A DNA stretch of 64,000 nucleotides from Klebsiella aerogenes KCTC 2190 (GCF_000215745.1 NC_015663.1:1984001-2048000); one strand, 5' to 3'. Shown: positions 1 to 13,497, counted from the stretch's first letter. Notes: generated from the sequence alone by a model not told the origin. A program made the numbers and translations.

Positions 1-63
1 TTTTGTGAGCGTCTATGCGGCCGACCATACTTACTGTCAGAGCCATTGACGGAGGGAGACATC

Positions 64-1701
64 ATGCACTGGCAAACGCATACCGTATTCAATCAACCGA
101 CGCCGTTGTGTAACAGTAATCTGTTTTTGTCCGATACCGCGCTTTGTGAGGCAGTGACGCGTGAAGGCGCCGGCTGGGATAGCGATCTGCTCGCCAGCAT
201 CGGCCAGCAGTTAGGCACGGCGGAATCGCTGGAGTTGGGGCGTCTGGCCAATAGTAATCCGCCGGAACTGCTACGCTACGACGCCACCGGCGCCCGATTG
301 GATGACGTGCGGTTTCACCCCGCCTGGCATTTGCTAATGCAGGGACTGTGCGCCAACCGGGTGCATAATCTTGCCTGGCAGGAGGATGCCCGCGCGGGTT
401 CGTTTGTTGCCCGTACTGCCCGCTTTATGCTGCATGCCCAGGTGGAGGCGGGAACGTTATGCCCGATAACCATGACCTTCGCCGCAACGCCGCTGCTACA
501 GCGCGCGCTGCCCACCGTCTTTAGCGACTGGCTGCCGCCGTTGCTCAGCGACCGCTATGACCCGCATCTGGCGCCCGGCGATCAGAAGCGTGGGTTGCTG
601 ATTGGTATGGGAATGACCGAAAAACAGGGCGGTTCCGATGTGCTCAGTAATACCACCCGGGCGGAAAAAACGGCGGAAGGATTCTATCGGCTGGTGGGGC
701 ATAAATGGTTCTTCTCGGTGCCGCAGAGCGACGCGCATCTGGTGCTGGCTCAGGCGTCGGGTGGGCTCTCCTGCTTCTTTGTGCCGCGCTTTTTACCCGA
801 TGGCCAACGCAATGGCGTGCGTCTTGAGAGGCTGAAAGATAAATTAGGCAACCGCTCTAACGCCAGTAGCGAAGCCGAATTCTTTGACGCCTGCGGGTGG
901 CTGATAGGCGAAGAAGGCGACGGCGTGCGGCAAATTCTCAAGATGGGCGCGCTGACCCGCTTCGACTGCGCCGCCGGCAGCCATGCCCTGATGCGCCGCG
1001 CTTACTCGGTGTCGCTGTATCATGCGCTGCAGCGTCAGGCGTTCGGCAAGAATCTGGCCGATCAGCCGATGATGCGTCAGGTGCTGGGCCAGATGGCGCT
1101 GCGTCTTGAAGGACAAACCGCTTTTCTGTTCCGTTTGGCTCGCGCCTGGGATAGGCGCGACGATGCGCATGAAGTGCTATGGGCCCGGTTATTTACCCCG
1201 GTCGCCAAGTTTGCTATCTGTCGCGCCGGTATACCGTTTGTCGCTGAGGCGATGGAAGTGCTGGGCGGTATCGGTTATTGCGAAGAGAGCGAACTCCCGC
1301 GCTTATACCGTGAGATGCCGGTGAATAGTATCTGGGAAGGCTCCGGCAATATTATGTGTCTCGACGTGATGCGGGTGCTTGGCAAGCAGCCGGCGGCGCT
1401 AGAAATGCTGGCGGCGGAGTGTGCGGAAGTCAAAGGGCAAAATCGCCATTACGATCGCGCGTGGCGACAGCTTCAGCAACTTTTACGGCGGCCGGTTGAG
1501 GCGCAGGGACGAGAAATAGCGCGTCTGGTGTATTGCCTGGGGGCGGGTGCGCAGATGCTGCGCTTTGCGTCGCCGCCGCTGGCCCAGGCATGGTGCCGAA
1601 TGATGCTGGATACGCGAGGAAGTGTCCGCCTGGACGCTCAACTGCTTGACGATGCGCTGCTGCGAGCAATGGGGCGCGGACGACAGCCGTCTCAGGCGTA
1701 G
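64..1701 (+). CDS. aidB: AidB, acyl-CoA dehydrogenase-like alkylation-response protein
   Basis: Flavoprotein of the acyl-CoA dehydrogenase family that in E. coli binds DNA and is induced by alkylation (Ada) and stationary-phase signals; its physiological substrate is unsettled. The 545-residue protein matches E. coli AidB almost end to end, including the start MHWQTHTVFNQP, the FAD-dehydrogenase stretch GMGMTEKQGGSDV (about residues 185-197) and the WEGSGNIMCLDV segment near residue 430. The reading frame is open from a TTG at 46, but GGAGG at 51-55 sits at the right distance for the ATG at 64. Monocistronic, convergent with yjfN, which begins its 3' end inside the last codons of aidB. The Ada-controlled promoter would lie in or before the first 45 bases and cannot be judged here. 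Confidence 0.96.
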   Translation: MHWQTHTVFNQPTPLCNSNLFLSDTALCEAVTREGAGWDSDLLASIGQQLGTAESLELGRLANSNPPELLRYDATGARLDDVRFHPAWHLLMQGLCANRVHNLAWQEDARAGSFVARTARFMLHAQVEAGTLCPITMTFAATPLLQRALPTVFSDWLPPLLSDRYDPHLAPGDQKRGLLIGMGMTEKQGGSDVLSNTTRAEKTAEGFYRLVGHKWFFSVPQSDAHLVLAQASGGLSCFFVPRFLPDGQRNGVRLERLKDKLGNRSNASSEAEFFDACGWLIGEEGDGVRQILKMGALTRFDCAAGSHALMRRAYSVSLYHALQRQAFGKNLADQPMMRQVLGQMALRLEGQTAFLFRLARAWDRRDDAHEVLWARLFTPVAKFAICRAGIPFVAEAMEVLGGIGYCEESELPRLYREMPVNSIWEGSGNIMCLDVMRVLGKQPAALEMLAAECAEVKGQNRHYDRAWRQLQQLLRRPVEAQGREIARLVYCLGAGAQMLRFASPPLAQAWCRMMLDTRGSVRLDAQLLDDALLRAMGRGRQPSQA

Positions 1702-1967
1702 AGAATGGCCTGCACCCGCCAGCTATCCGGCTGCGGCTCTTCATACATCTGAACGATACGATACCAGGAAGCGCCCTGCTCATCGGCTTTTACGGCAATG
1801 GCGTGCTCGACATCCTGCTGACTGCCGGAGATATTATTGACGGAAATCAGACCAATTTCGTTCAGGCCGGTGACGCAATCCGCACTGGCGAATTCGGCTG
1901 ACTGAGCGGAAGTATTGGCCGTCGCGGTGGTCAGCAACAGGCTGGGTAAGGTCAGTGATCGTTTCAT
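1692..1967 (-). CDS. yjfN: YjfN, small periplasmic DUF1471 (YhcN/BhsA-like) protein
   Basis: Small secreted stress protein of the DUF1471 family; E. coli YjfN has been linked to activation of the periplasmic protease DegP (family knowledge). The 91-residue product has an N-terminal hydrophobic stretch followed by AQSAEFASADCVTGLNEIG, and ends WRVQAILYA as E. coli YjfN does. The frame is open to an ATG at 1979, but GGAG lies 6 bases before the ATG at 1967, giving the E. coli-like start MKRSLT. Its 3' end overlaps the last 10 bases of aidB convergently. It neighbours a second DUF1471 gene, bsmA. Confidence 0.9.
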   Translation of the reverse strand: MKRSLTLPSLLLTTATANTSAQSAEFASADCVTGLNEIGLISVNNISGSQQDVEHAIAVKADEQGASWYRIVQMYEEPQPDSWRVQAILYA

Positions 1968-2107
1968 CGTCAGCTCCATTTCACGTAATCCCGAGGGCAG
2001 TCCGTTTGCTAACGTTCTGCCAAAAAGGCTGGCCGAACGTTATTATGCGCAGGAGAACGTGAATGGACGCAAAGCAGTGTAAAGCTGATTAAAAGCGCAT
2101 CACGCTG

Positions 2108-2416
2108 CTATTTATGATACAGAATCGCTTGCGAATACCACTGGCCGGGAACCATGGTGTCATCGATCATGACGATGACGTAGTAATCCGCTTTGGCGGC
2201 TTCTGCTTTGGCTTTCAACGCGGTCTCGACATCCATCGGCGAACCGTACATTAGCACGCTGACGGTACCTATCTTTTGCAGGCCCTCAGTCTGATTGCGA
2301 CGAATCTCCTGCGGATGATCGCTTGCCGGCGGCGGTGCCTCCGGCGTACCCTGCAGGACACTACATCCGCTTAAGGCGAGAGCCAGTAACCACGGTGTAA
2401 ACCTACGCATGACCAT
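2108..2416 (-). CDS. bsmA: BsmA (YjfO), biofilm/peroxide stress lipoprotein
   Basis: Outer-membrane or periplasm-facing lipoprotein of the DUF1471 family; E. coli BsmA (YjfO) affects biofilm maturation and peroxide resistance. The 102-residue product has a signal peptide ending in the lipobox LSGC (Cys near residue 18), a Pro-rich linker, and the DUF1471 core KIGTVSV...DVETALKAKA...YYVIVMIDD, ending YSQAILYHK. Two candidate ATGs stand two codons apart (2416 and 2410); the AGGA upstream fits either. It is transcribed in the same direction as yjfN but 140 bp upstream of it, and divergently from yjfP. Confidence 0.9.
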   Translation of the reverse strand: MVMRRFTPWLLALALSGCSVLQGTPEAPPPASDHPQEIRRNQTEGLQKIGTVSVLMYGSPMDVETALKAKAEAAKADYYVIVMIDDTMVPGQWYSQAILYHK

Positions 2417-2625
2417 ATCTCGTTTCCTGATAGTGATAGTGTAGTGGTAGCCTGAACATCATTTCTGGGGAATGTTCCCGAATTGTTATCTATCGCGCGA
2501 TTTTCGAATGAAAATGTTATGAAAGCGTAACCGAGCTCTCAACATTATAATTCACGGCAAAAGCAGAATTTTGGTGGTTGCTTTTTGCGCATTGCGTGAT
2601 GCCACTATAAAGAAGGAGACGATAA

Positions 2626-3342
2626 ATGATAACACTCGAAATGCGCAATCTGGCGGGCGGTGAAGTGATTCACGCCTGTCCGGCAGGGATGGCGGAGAAA
2701 CCGCTGCCGGTTATCGTCTTCTATCACGGTTTTACCTCTTCCAAACTGGTCTACAGCTACTTTGCCGTCGCGCTGGCCGAAGCCGGCTTCCGGGTGATTA
2801 TGCCGGATGCCGCCGAACATGGCGCGCGTTTTCACGGCGATGATGCCGGGCGAATGCTGCGCTTTTGGCCGATCCTGCGACAAAACTTTGTTGAGTTTGC
2901 CGCACTGCGGGAAGCGATTATCGCTGAGGGGTGGCTGGAAGACGAGCGGCTGTCGGTGGCCGGCGCATCAATGGGCGGCATGACCGCGCTCGGCATCATG
3001 ACCCATCATCCTGAGCTTAAATGCGTGGCCTGCCTGATGGGCTCGGGCTATTTCAGCACCCTTGCACAGACGTTGTTTCCGTCGCCCGAATTCGATACGG
3101 CAAGCCTGGCGGAGTGGGACGTCACTCATCAGCTGGCGGCAGTGGCTGATAAGCCGTTGCTGCTGTGGCACGGCGATGCCGATGATGTGGTTCCGCCCGG
3201 CGACACTTTCCGCCTACAGCAGGCGTTAACGCAGAGCGGCCTGGCAACTAACCTGACCTGTCACTGGCAAAAGGGCGTGCGTCATCGCATTACCCCGGAA
3301 GCGCTGGACGCGACCACCGCCTTTTTTCTGCGGCATCTTTAA
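2626..3342 (+). CDS. yjfP: YjfP, alpha/beta-hydrolase carboxylesterase
   Basis: Cytosolic esterase of the alpha/beta-hydrolase (dienelactone hydrolase-like) fold; E. coli YjfP cleaves short acyl esters. Visible elements: oxyanion-side motif FYHGFTSS (about 31-38), nucleophile elbow GASMGGM with the catalytic Ser near residue 109, the acidic residue in HGDADDVVP and the catalytic His in [10 protein letters not shown] near the C terminus. It is 238 residues, about ten shorter than E. coli YjfP, the missing residues falling before SLAEW. AAGGAG precedes the ATG. Its stop overlaps the 3' end of the convergent ulaR by 4 bp. Confidence 0.92.
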   Translation: MITLEMRNLAGGEVIHACPAGMAEKPLPVIVFYHGFTSSKLVYSYFAVALAEAGFRVIMPDAAEHGARFHGDDAGRMLRFWPILRQNFVEFAALREAIIAEGWLEDERLSVAGASMGGMTALGIMTHHPELKCVACLMGSGYFSTLAQTLFPSPEFDTASLAEWDVTHQLAAVADKPLLLWHGDADDVVPPGDTFRLQQALTQSGLATNLTCHWQKGVRHRITPEALDATTAFFLRHL

Positions 3343-4094
3343 ACGCGAATAACCTGCACGCCCTGATCCTCAAGCTGCTTGAGGATCGTTTCATCGGCCT
3401 GCTTACCGGTAATGACCAGGTCGATTTGGCTGGCCTGGCTGAATAGCATCCCGGCACGTTCGCCGACTTTGCTGCTATCGACCAGTACCGCCAGCTTGCC
3501 GACGACGTTAAGCATTTTCTGCTCGGCCATCGCAGTCAACATATCGGTTTTGTACAATCCCTCGGCGGTTAACCCTTTGCCGCTGGTGAACATCCAGTGG
3601 CCGGCATACAGGCTGTTTTCGCTACCCTGCGGGCTGAGGGTGATGAAGTGGCTGTGGTTATATTGCCCCCCCATAATGATCACGCTGTCATGCTCCTGGT
3701 CAATCAGATAGTTGGCCAGCGGCAGGTAGTTGGTGATGATCTGCACCGGTTTGCCGCATAGTTCGCGGCCGAGCAGGAAGGCGGTGGAGCCGCAGTTGAT
3801 AACAATGCTTTCGCCCGGCGACACCAGCTGCGAGGCGGCGCGGGCAATCCGCACTTTCTCATCATGGTTTTGCGCCTGATGAATGTTCATTGGCGACCAA
3901 CGTGGGCGCTGTTCGCTGATGGCTTCCGCGCCGTTACGAACTTTTTTCAGCTTACCGTTTTCATCCAGCTTATTAATATCGCGTCTTGCTGTCGCCGGAG
4001 AGATGCCGAGACGGGAAATTACCTGTTCAACGGTGACGAATCCCGTTTGCGCCAGCAAATCCAGTAAAATTTGATGTCTTTGCGCTTCAGTCAT
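3339..4094 (-). CDS. ulaR: UlaR, DeoR-family repressor of the L-ascorbate regulon
   Basis: Transcription repressor of ulaG and ulaABCDEF; in E. coli L-ascorbate 6-phosphate relieves repression. The 251-residue protein has an N-terminal DeoR winged helix ([28 protein letters not shown], about 18-45; quoted here only as a position cue: residues 18-45 with key SPATARRD) and a C-terminal sugar-phosphate sensor domain containing NCGSTAF and LTAEGLY. It is close to E. coli UlaR over the full length. It lies downstream of ulaG on the same strand with a 103-bp gap holding a hairpin. Confidence 0.97.
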   Translation of the reverse strand: MTEAQRHQILLDLLAQTGFVTVEQVISRLGISPATARRDINKLDENGKLKKVRNGAEAISEQRPRWSPMNIHQAQNHDEKVRIARAASQLVSPGESIVINCGSTAFLLGRELCGKPVQIITNYLPLANYLIDQEHDSVIIMGGQYNHSHFITLSPQGSENSLYAGHWMFTSGKGLTAEGLYKTDMLTAMAEQKMLNVVGKLAVLVDSSKVGERAGMLFSQASQIDLVITGKQADETILKQLEDQGVQVIRV

Positions 4095-4168
4095 GAGCGA
4101 ATCCGATTAAAAGTGACAAGCAAAGATGATATTTGAAATCAACGCTAAATACTAATGCGGAAAGGGAA

Positions 4169-4192
4169 TTCCGGCGAGCGCGCCCGCCGGAA
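4169..4192 (-). terminator. Hairpin between ulaG and ulaR
   Basis: Eight-base perfect stem TTCCGGCG/CGCCGGAA with an 8-base GC-rich loop, lying 5 bases past the ulaG stop. On the minus strand it is followed by TTCCCTTTCC, a weak pyrimidine tract. It could end ulaG transcripts or stabilise their 3' ends; it may only partly separate ulaG from ulaR. Confidence 0.5.
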
Positions 4193-4197
4193 TACGG

Positions 4198-5262
4198 TTA
4201 CAAGAAGGATTTGAACGGCAGGTCCGGCTCAATGGTAAAGCAGTCGTCGAACCCGCGTGGGTAGTGGTACTCGAAATTGTCTTTATCCAGCGGCCAGGTA
4301 AATTTACCGCCGACCTGCCAGATAAACGGCTTGAAGCCGTATTTCAGACGATCTTTTTTCATCTCCCACAGTACGCGGATCTCTTGCGGGTCGGCCTGGA
4401 AGTTGGACCAGATATCGTGATGGAACGGGATAACCACTTTGGTATTCAGCGATTCCGCCATGCGCAGGATATCGGCGCTGGTCATTTTGTCGGTGATGCC
4501 GCGCGGGTTTTCCCCGTAGGAACCGAGGGCGACGTCAATCTGATGCTCGTTGCCGTGCTTCGCGTAGTAGTTGGAGTAGTGGGAGTCGCCGCTATGGTAC
4601 AGGTTGCCGCCCGGCGTTTTGAACAGATAGTTGACCGCGCGTTGGTCCATGCCGTCCGGCAGCACGCCGGCGGCTTTTTGATCGGCTGGCAGGGTAATGA
4701 GAGCAGTACGATCGAATGCGTCGAGCGCGTGGATCTCAATATCTTTGATCTTCACCACATCGCCCGGTTTCATGACGATGCAGCGTTCTGCCGGCACGCC
4801 CCAACCAATCCACAGGTCAACGCAGGTTTTCGGCCCGATAAACGGCACATCGGCGGCGCAGTTTTGCATCACCGCGGCGGCAACGTTAACGTCGATATGA
4901 TCGTTGTGATCGTGCGTCGCCAGCACGGCGTCAATTTGACGGATGGCGAAAGGATCGAGCACGAATGGCGTAGTGCGCAGGTTCGGTTGCAGTTTTTTCA
5001 CCCCGGCCATGCGCTGCATCTGGTGGCCGGTTTTCATCAGCGGATTACCGTGGCTCTGCTTACCGGTGCCGCACCAGAAATCGACGCAAATATTAGCGCC
5101 GCCTTCCGATTTAAGCCAAATACCGGTGCATCCCAGCCACCACATGGCAAAGGTGCCCGGCGCAACCTGCTCTTGTTCGATCTCTTCATTCAGCCAGCTG
5201 CCCCATTCCGGGAAAGTGCTCAAAATCCAGGATTCACGGGTGATGGTTTGCACTTTACTCAT
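4198..5262 (-). CDS. ulaG: UlaG, L-ascorbate-6-phosphate lactonase
   Basis: Cytosolic metallo-beta-lactamase-fold hydrolase that opens L-ascorbate 6-phosphate to 3-keto-L-gulonate 6-phosphate, the first step after PTS uptake. The 354-residue product carries the metal site THDHNDHID (His117, His119, Asp121, His122), a later [11 protein letters not shown] segment and [11 protein letters not shown], all as in E. coli UlaG. The start ATG at 5262 is preceded by AGGAAGAGAT. It is transcribed divergently from ulaA across a 364-bp control region, matching the E. coli arrangement. Confidence 0.98.
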   Translation of the reverse strand: MSKVQTITRESWILSTFPEWGSWLNEEIEQEQVAPGTFAMWWLGCTGIWLKSEGGANICVDFWCGTGKQSHGNPLMKTGHQMQRMAGVKKLQPNLRTTPFVLDPFAIRQIDAVLATHDHNDHIDVNVAAAVMQNCAADVPFIGPKTCVDLWIGWGVPAERCIVMKPGDVVKIKDIEIHALDAFDRTALITLPADQKAAGVLPDGMDQRAVNYLFKTPGGNLYHSGDSHYSNYYAKHGNEHQIDVALGSYGENPRGITDKMTSADILRMAESLNTKVVIPFHHDIWSNFQADPQEIRVLWEMKKDRLKYGFKPFIWQVGGKFTWPLDKDNFEYHYPRGFDDCFTIEPDLPFKSFL

Positions 5263-7027
<1,765 letters not shown>

Positions 7028-7039
7028 GGAGTTCTGATT

Positions 7040-7345
7040 ATGACCGTACGTATTCTGGCTGTGTGTGGCAACGGGCAAGGTAGTTCCATGATCATGAAAA
7101 TGAAGGTGGACCAGTTCCTGACGCAATCAAATATCGACCACACGGTGAACAGCTGCGCGGTAGGTGAGTATAAAAGCGAGCTAAACGGCGCGGATATCAT
7201 TATTGCCTCGACCCACATCGCAGGCGAAATCACCGTCACTGGCAATAAATATGTGGTTGGCGTGCGCAATATGCTGTCGCCTGCGGATTTCGGCCCAAAA
7301 CTGCTTGAAGTGATCAAAGCCCACTTCCCGCAGGATGTGAAATAA
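7040..7345 (+). CDS. ulaB: UlaB, ascorbate-specific PTS EIIB
   Basis: Cytosolic phosphocarrier that receives phosphate from UlaC on a cysteine and hands it to ascorbate during transport by UlaA. The 101-residue protein has the EIIB P-loop [12 protein letters not shown] with the active Cys at residue 9, the GatB/UlaB arrangement. AAGGAG lies just before the ATG, and the gene is tightly packed between ulaA and ulaC. Confidence 0.97.
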   Translation: MTVRILAVCGNGQGSSMIMKMKVDQFLTQSNIDHTVNSCAVGEYKSELNGADIIIASTHIAGEITVTGNKYVVGVRNMLSPADFGPKLLEVIKAHFPQDVK

Positions 7346-7354
7346 GGAGCCGCC

Positions 7355-7822
7355 ATGAAACTTCATGATTCTCTGGCGCAGAACCACTCCATACGCCTGC
7401 AGGCGGAGGCGGAAAGCTGGCAGGAGGCGGTGAAAATCGGCGTCGATCTGCTAGTGGCCGCCGACGTAGTGGAACCGCGTTACTACCAGGCGATCCTCGA
7501 TGGCGTCGCGCAGCATGGCCCCTATTTTGTTATCGCGCCGGGGCTGGCGATGCCGCACGGCCGTCCGGAAGAGGGCGTTAAGAAAACCGGCTTTGCGCTG
7601 GTGACGCTCAAAAAACCGCTAATTTTCAATCACGAAGATAACGACCCGGTCGACATTCTGATCACCATGGCGGCAGTTGACGCCACCACCCACCAGGAGG
7701 TGGGCATCATGCAGATCGTTAACCTGTTTGATGACGAAGCCAATTTCGACCGTTTACGCGCCTGCCGCACCGAGCAGGAAGTGCTGGATTTAATTGAAAA
7801 CGCCACTGCGGCGGCTGTTTAA
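7355..7822 (+). CDS. ulaC: UlaC, ascorbate-specific PTS EIIA
   Basis: Cytosolic EIIA phosphocarrier of the mannitol/fructose fold that passes phosphate from HPr to UlaB. The 155-residue product shows the EIIA signature [13 protein letters not shown] with the phosphorylated His at residue 68. It is one residue longer than E. coli UlaC. Ten-base spacing to ulaB and a following AAGAGGGAG before ulaD place it firmly within the operon. Confidence 0.97.
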   Translation: MKLHDSLAQNHSIRLQAEAESWQEAVKIGVDLLVAADVVEPRYYQAILDGVAQHGPYFVIAPGLAMPHGRPEEGVKKTGFALVTLKKPLIFNHEDNDPVDILITMAAVDATTHQEVGIMQIVNLFDDEANFDRLRACRTEQEVLDLIENATAAAV

Positions 7823-7837
7823 GAGGGAGTTGATACG

Positions 7838-8491
7838 ATGTCTCAGTTACCAATGTTGCAGGTTGCGCTGGATAACCAAACCCTGTCTCACGCCTATGAG
7901 ACCACCCGGCTGATCGCCGAAGAGGTGGATATCATTGAAGTCGGCACTATTCTCTGCGTCGGTGAAGGGGTGCGCGCGGTGCGCGATCTGAAAGCGCTGT
8001 ATCCGCATAAAATCGTGCTGGCGGATGCCAAAATCGCCGATGCCGGTAAAATCCTGTCGCGGATGTGCTTTGAAGCCAACGCCGACTGGGTGACCGTGAT
8101 CTGCTGCGCCGATATCAACACCGCCAAAGGGGCGCTGGATGTCGCCAAAGAGTTCAATGGCGACGTACAAATTGAACTGACCGGCTTCTGGACCTGGGAG
8201 CAGGCGCAGGCGTGGCGTGATGCGGGTATTCAGCAGGTGGTCTATCACCGCAGCCGCGACGCGCAGGCCGCGGGCGTGGCGTGGAGCGAGGCGGATATCA
8301 GCGCGATTAAGCGCCTTTCCGATATGGGCTTCAAAGTCACCGTGACCGGCGGACTGGCGCTGGAAGACCTGCCGCTGTTCGCCGGTATCCCTATTCACGT
8401 CTTTATTGCCGGGCGCAGCATCCGCGATGCCGCCTCGCCGGTGGAAGCGGCTCGCCAGTTTAAACGCTCTATCGCCCAGCTGTGGGGTTAA
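7838..8491 (+). CDS. ulaD: UlaD, 3-keto-L-gulonate-6-phosphate decarboxylase
   Basis: TIM-barrel decarboxylase of the orotidine 5'-phosphate decarboxylase superfamily that converts 3-keto-L-gulonate 6-phosphate to L-xylulose 5-phosphate and CO2. The 217-residue product has the Mg-binding DAKIADAGK (about 62-70), the WVTVICCAD segment and phosphate-binding TVTGGLA and FIAGRSI loops. It is close to E. coli UlaD (216 residues). Confidence 0.97.
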   Translation: MSQLPMLQVALDNQTLSHAYETTRLIAEEVDIIEVGTILCVGEGVRAVRDLKALYPHKIVLADAKIADAGKILSRMCFEANADWVTVICCADINTAKGALDVAKEFNGDVQIELTGFWTWEQAQAWRDAGIQQVVYHRSRDAQAAGVAWSEADISAIKRLSDMGFKVTVTGGLALEDLPLFAGIPIHVFIAGRSIRDAASPVEAARQFKRSIAQLWG

Positions 8492-8500
8492 GGAGCGGTT

Positions 8501-9355
8501 ATGTTGTCGAAACAAATTCCGCTCGGTATCTATGAAAAAGCGCTCCCCGCCGGGGAGTGCTGGCTGGAGCGGTTACAGCTGGCGAAAGCGCTGGGTTTTG
8601 ATTTTGTTGAAATGTCGCTTGATGAAACCGATGCCCGTCTCGCCCGGCTGGACTGGAGCCAGGAGCAGCGCCTCGCGCTGGTCAAGGCGGTAGCCGAAAC
8701 CGGCGTCCGGGTACCATCGATGTGCCTTAGCGCCCATCGTCGTTTTCCGCTAGGCAGCGAAGATGACGCGGTGCGCAAGCAGGGGCTGGATATCATGCGT
8801 AAAGCCATTCAGCTGGCGCAGGATGTGGGGATTCGGGTGATCCAACTGGCGGGCTACGATGTTTATTATCAGCAGGCGAATGATGAAACGCGCCGCCGTT
8901 TTCGTGAAGGCCTGAAAGAGAGCGTCGAGATGGCCAGCCGGGCTCAGGTCACGCTGGCGATGGAAATCATGGACTATCCGCTGATGAACTCGATCAGTAA
9001 GGCGCTGGGTTATGCCCACTACCTGAACAATCCGTGGTTCCAGCTTTATCCGGATATTGGCAATTTATCGGCGTGGGATAACGACGTACAGATGGAATTG
9101 CAGGCCGGCATGGGGCATATCGTGGCGGTACATGTCAAAGATACGAAGCCCGGCGTCTTTAAAAACGTGCCGTTTGGTGAAGGGGTCGTCGATTTTGAAC
9201 GTTGCTTCAAAACGCTCAAGCAGACGGGCTACTGCGGTCCGTATCTGATTGAGATGTGGAGCGAAACCACCGATGACCCGGCGGCGGAAGTCGCGAAAGC
9301 CCGTGACTGGGTGAAAGCGCGGATGGCCCGCGCGGGCCTGACGGAGGCGGCATAA
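8501..9355 (+). CDS. ulaE: UlaE, L-xylulose-5-phosphate 3-epimerase
   Basis: Cytosolic TIM-barrel epimerase converting L-xylulose 5-phosphate to L-ribulose 5-phosphate. The 284 residues match E. coli UlaE; conserved metal and catalytic positions are visible in [11 protein letters not shown] (Glu about 155), [10 protein letters not shown] (Asp about 185), HVKDTKPG and LIEMWSE (Glu about 251). GGAG precedes the start, and its stop overlaps the ulaF start (ATAATG), pointing to coupled translation. Confidence 0.97.
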   Translation: MLSKQIPLGIYEKALPAGECWLERLQLAKALGFDFVEMSLDETDARLARLDWSQEQRLALVKAVAETGVRVPSMCLSAHRRFPLGSEDDAVRKQGLDIMRKAIQLAQDVGIRVIQLAGYDVYYQQANDETRRRFREGLKESVEMASRAQVTLAMEIMDYPLMNSISKALGYAHYLNNPWFQLYPDIGNLSAWDNDVQMELQAGMGHIVAVHVKDTKPGVFKNVPFGEGVVDFERCFKTLKQTGYCGPYLIEMWSETTDDPAAEVAKARDWVKARMARAGLTEAA

Positions 9356-10041
9356 TGCAGCAGCTTAAACAGCAGGTATTTGCAGCTAATATGGATCTGC
9401 CGCGCTACGGGCTGGTGACCTTTACCTGGGGCAACGTCAGCGCAATCGACCGGCAGCGTGGGCTGGTGGTGATTAAGCCCAGCGGCGTAGCCTACGAGTC
9501 AATGACCGTCGATGATATGGTGGTGGTCGATTTGCAGGGCAACGTGGTGGAAGGGCGCTGGCGCCCCTCTTCTGATACCGCTACCCACCTTGCGTTATAC
9601 CGCCGTTATTCCGGCCTTGGCGGGGTGGTGCATACCCACTCGACGCACGCTACCGCCTGGGCGCAGGCGGGGCTGGCAATCCCGGCGCTCGGCACCACCC
9701 ACGCGGACTACTTCTTCGGTGATATCCCCTGCACCCGGGCGCTCAGCGCACAGGAGGTGGAAGAGGCCTATGAGTTGAACACCGGGAAGGTGATTATCGA
9801 AACGCTGGGCGAGGCCAACCCGTTACATACGCCGGGAATTGTGGTGTATCAGCACGGACCCTTCTCCTGGGGGAAAGATGCCCACGAGGCGGTGCACAAT
9901 GCGGTGGTGATGGAAGAAGTGGCGCGAATGGCGTGGATCGCCCGCGGCATTAATCCGCAGCTACAGCCCATCGACAGCTGGCTAATGGAGAAACATTTTC
10001 TGCGTAAACACGGGCCTGACGCCTACTACGGGCAGAAGTAA
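9355..10041 (+). CDS. ulaF: UlaF, L-ribulose-5-phosphate 4-epimerase
   Basis: Class II aldolase-family zinc enzyme that turns L-ribulose 5-phosphate into D-xylulose 5-phosphate, feeding ascorbate carbon into the pentose phosphate pathway. The 228-residue protein has the substrate loop GNVSAIDR, the zinc ligands in [10 protein letters not shown] (about His95, His97) and the third His in QHGPFSWG (about 171). Last gene of the ula operon, followed by a strong compound terminator. Confidence 0.97.
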   Translation: MQQLKQQVFAANMDLPRYGLVTFTWGNVSAIDRQRGLVVIKPSGVAYESMTVDDMVVVDLQGNVVEGRWRPSSDTATHLALYRRYSGLGGVVHTHSTHATAWAQAGLAIPALGTTHADYFFGDIPCTRALSAQEVEEAYELNTGKVIIETLGEANPLHTPGIVVYQHGPFSWGKDAHEAVHNAVVMEEVARMAWIARGINPQLQPIDSWLMEKHFLRKHGPDAYYGQK

Positions 10042-10048
10042 GCTACGC

Positions 10049-10105
10049 GCTCCGGGGCTTTCACCTCAGGGTGAAGCAACTGGTCTGGCCCCGGAGCCGT
10101 TTTTA
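10049..10105 (+). terminator. Nested hairpin terminator after ulaF
   Basis: An outer 10-bp stem GCTCCGGGGC/GCCCCGGAGC (10049-10058 with 10088-10097) encloses a second hairpin TTTCACC-tcag-GGTGAA and is followed by CGTTTTTA. This is a convincing intrinsic terminator for the ula operon, and its GC-rich stem also sits at the 3' end of the convergent MFS gene. Confidence 0.8.
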
Positions 10106-11299
10106 ACCCTGACGATAGGCCGATGGCATACAGCGCATGCCGATGAGCGTCAGCAGACAGATAACCGCGCCGGCGTAAAACGTCGATGCGGCGCCGAAGC
10201 TTTCCCAGAGTATCCCCGCGCCGGTACTGGCCAGCAGCAGCGCCAGCCCGCTCATCAGGTTGAACATGCCGAATGCCGTACCGCGTAGTTCCGGCGGCGC
10301 GGTATGCGCAACCATGGCCGCCAGTAGGCCTTGAGTCATCCCCATGTGAATCCCCCACAGCGCGACGCCGATCAGCAGCGTGCTCCAGTGGCCGCTGAGC
10401 GCCAGCACGATATCGGCGAGGATCAGCACCAGCAGCCCCCATTGCAGCAGTTTACTGTGGCTCATGCTGTCAGAGAGCTTACCGAACGGGTAAGCCGTGA
10501 GGCTGTAGACCAGGTTCATCGCGACCATGACCAGCGGAATAGTAAACAGCGGGATCTCCATCTGCTGGGCGCGCAGTACCAAAAAGGCTTCGCTGAAGCG
10601 GGCGAGGGTGAAAATACTGCCGATCGCCACCACCCACCAGTAAGCGGCAGAGAGCTTTTTCAGGTTTTCGCGCTTCAGCGGGTTGCTACGTTTGTGCGCG
10701 ATGGCGGATTTCGGCTCCTGCAGGCCAAAGCCCAGTAGAGCAATGGATAGTACGGCGGGAATGACCGCCACCCAGAAGATAGCGTGAAAATCGTTGGCCC
10801 AGATGAACATCAGCAGCACCGCCAGCAGCGGGCCGAGAAAGGCGCCGACGGTATCCAGCGCCTGGCGTAACCCGTAGGCAGCGCCACGGATCTCCGGCGG
10901 TGTTACGTCGGCGACCAGCGCATCGCGCGGCGCTCCGCGGATACCTTTTCCGACGCGGTCGATCATGCGGGCGCTAAATACCACCCCGGCGCTCGGCGCG
11001 AGGGCAAACAGCGGTTTACTCAGCGCCCCCAGCCCGTAGCCAAGCAGCGCCAGCCCTTTGCGTTTGCCAACGTAGTCGCTAATGACGCCGGAGAAGACTT
11101 TGAGAATTAAGGCGGTGGCTTCGGCTAGCCCTTCGATAAGACCGATAATAATGACGCTGGCGCCGAGCGTGGTGGCCATAAACAGCGGAAGCAGGCTGTG
11201 GATCATCTCGGATGAGACATCCATTAGCAGGCTGACGCCGCCGAGCACCCAAACTCCTTTCGGGATGCGACCTAACGTCGCGAAACGCGGGACCATCAA
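10103..11299 (-). CDS. Major facilitator superfamily transporter, substrate unknown
   Basis: Inner-membrane secondary transporter of 398 residues with about twelve hydrophobic segments. The MFS loop motif is visible as GVISDYVGKRKGL (about 69-81) and repeated more weakly as PFGKLSDSMSHSK in the second half; RMIDRVGKGIRGAPRDAL (about 111-128) is a distinctive conserved charged loop. I do not recognise a characterised homologue. It lies between ulaF and yjfY, where E. coli K-12 has no such gene, convergent with ulaF and separated by its terminator, so a link with ascorbate use is not supported. It has no obvious regulator beside it. Confidence 0.85.
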   Translation of the reverse strand: MMVPRFATLGRIPKGVWVLGGVSLLMDVSSEMIHSLLPLFMATTLGASVIIIGLIEGLAEATALILKVFSGVISDYVGKRKGLALLGYGLGALSKPLFALAPSAGVVFSARMIDRVGKGIRGAPRDALVADVTPPEIRGAAYGLRQALDTVGAFLGPLLAVLLMFIWANDFHAIFWVAVIPAVLSIALLGFGLQEPKSAIAHKRSNPLKRENLKKLSAAYWWVVAIGSIFTLARFSEAFLVLRAQQMEIPLFTIPLVMVAMNLVYSLTAYPFGKLSDSMSHSKLLQWGLLVLILADIVLALSGHWSTLLIGVALWGIHMGMTQGLLAAMVAHTAPPELRGTAFGMFNLMSGLALLLASTGAGILWESFGAASTFYAGAVICLLTLIGMRCMPSAYRQG

Positions 11300-11443
11300 T
11301 CACTCCTGATTAACAAACGGTGAATTGATGATTAAATCAGGTTGCGATGACGCTGGTAAGTCAGTTTGGAAAATAATTCTCAATTGCGTTTACATCGGCT
11401 ATCGCTTCGCCCCTCGTGAGGAGAGGCGAAGCATCGACCTGGG

Positions 11444-11719
11444 TTAGCGGTAAAAAGCGGCGCTGGCATGAATAAGGCCATTGCTCTGCGGTTCGTGAAT
11501 CAGGATTGGCTGGAAGTACTTCGCTCCCAGGGCATCGCTTTCCTGGTTCAGGGCCTGGTCGGCCTCTTGCTCGCTAGCCATATTATGGTTGATATAAATT
11601 ACGCCCAGACTCTGCACATCGTCCATGTTGCGAGCCTGACGCCCATCGATTTTGATGGCTGCCAGCGCGTTGGCGCTAAGGAGTAGCGCAGCCATAACGG
11701 CGATGATAATGCTTTTCAT
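11444..11719 (-). CDS. yjfY: YjfY, small secreted DUF1471 protein
   Basis: Periplasmic protein of 91 residues in the DUF1471 (YhcN/BhsA) family. A signal peptide of about 20 residues ends ANALA, followed by the family core ARNMDDVQSLGVIYINHNMASEQ (key NMDDVQSLGVIYI) and the C-terminal HASAAFYR, closely matching E. coli YjfY. Function is unknown; relatives respond to acid, oxidative or metal stress. GGAGCG precedes the ATG. The third DUF1471 gene in the first 12 kb. Confidence 0.9.
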   Translation of the reverse strand: MKSIIIAVMAALLLSANALAAIKIDGRQARNMDDVQSLGVIYINHNMASEQEADQALNQESDALGAKYFQPILIHEPQSNGLIHASAAFYR

Positions 11720-12454
<735 letters not shown>

Positions 12455-12459
12455 TCCTG

Positions 12460-13006
<547 letters not shown>

Positions 13007-13035
13007 TCGGTCACGGTCCATTAATACGACTTTGA

Positions 13036-13497
<462 letters not shown>

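Noticed and set aside
46..63. Upstream TTG start for aidB
   Set aside because: The GGAGG at 51-55 would fall inside the coding sequence; the ATG at 64 matches E. coli AidB.
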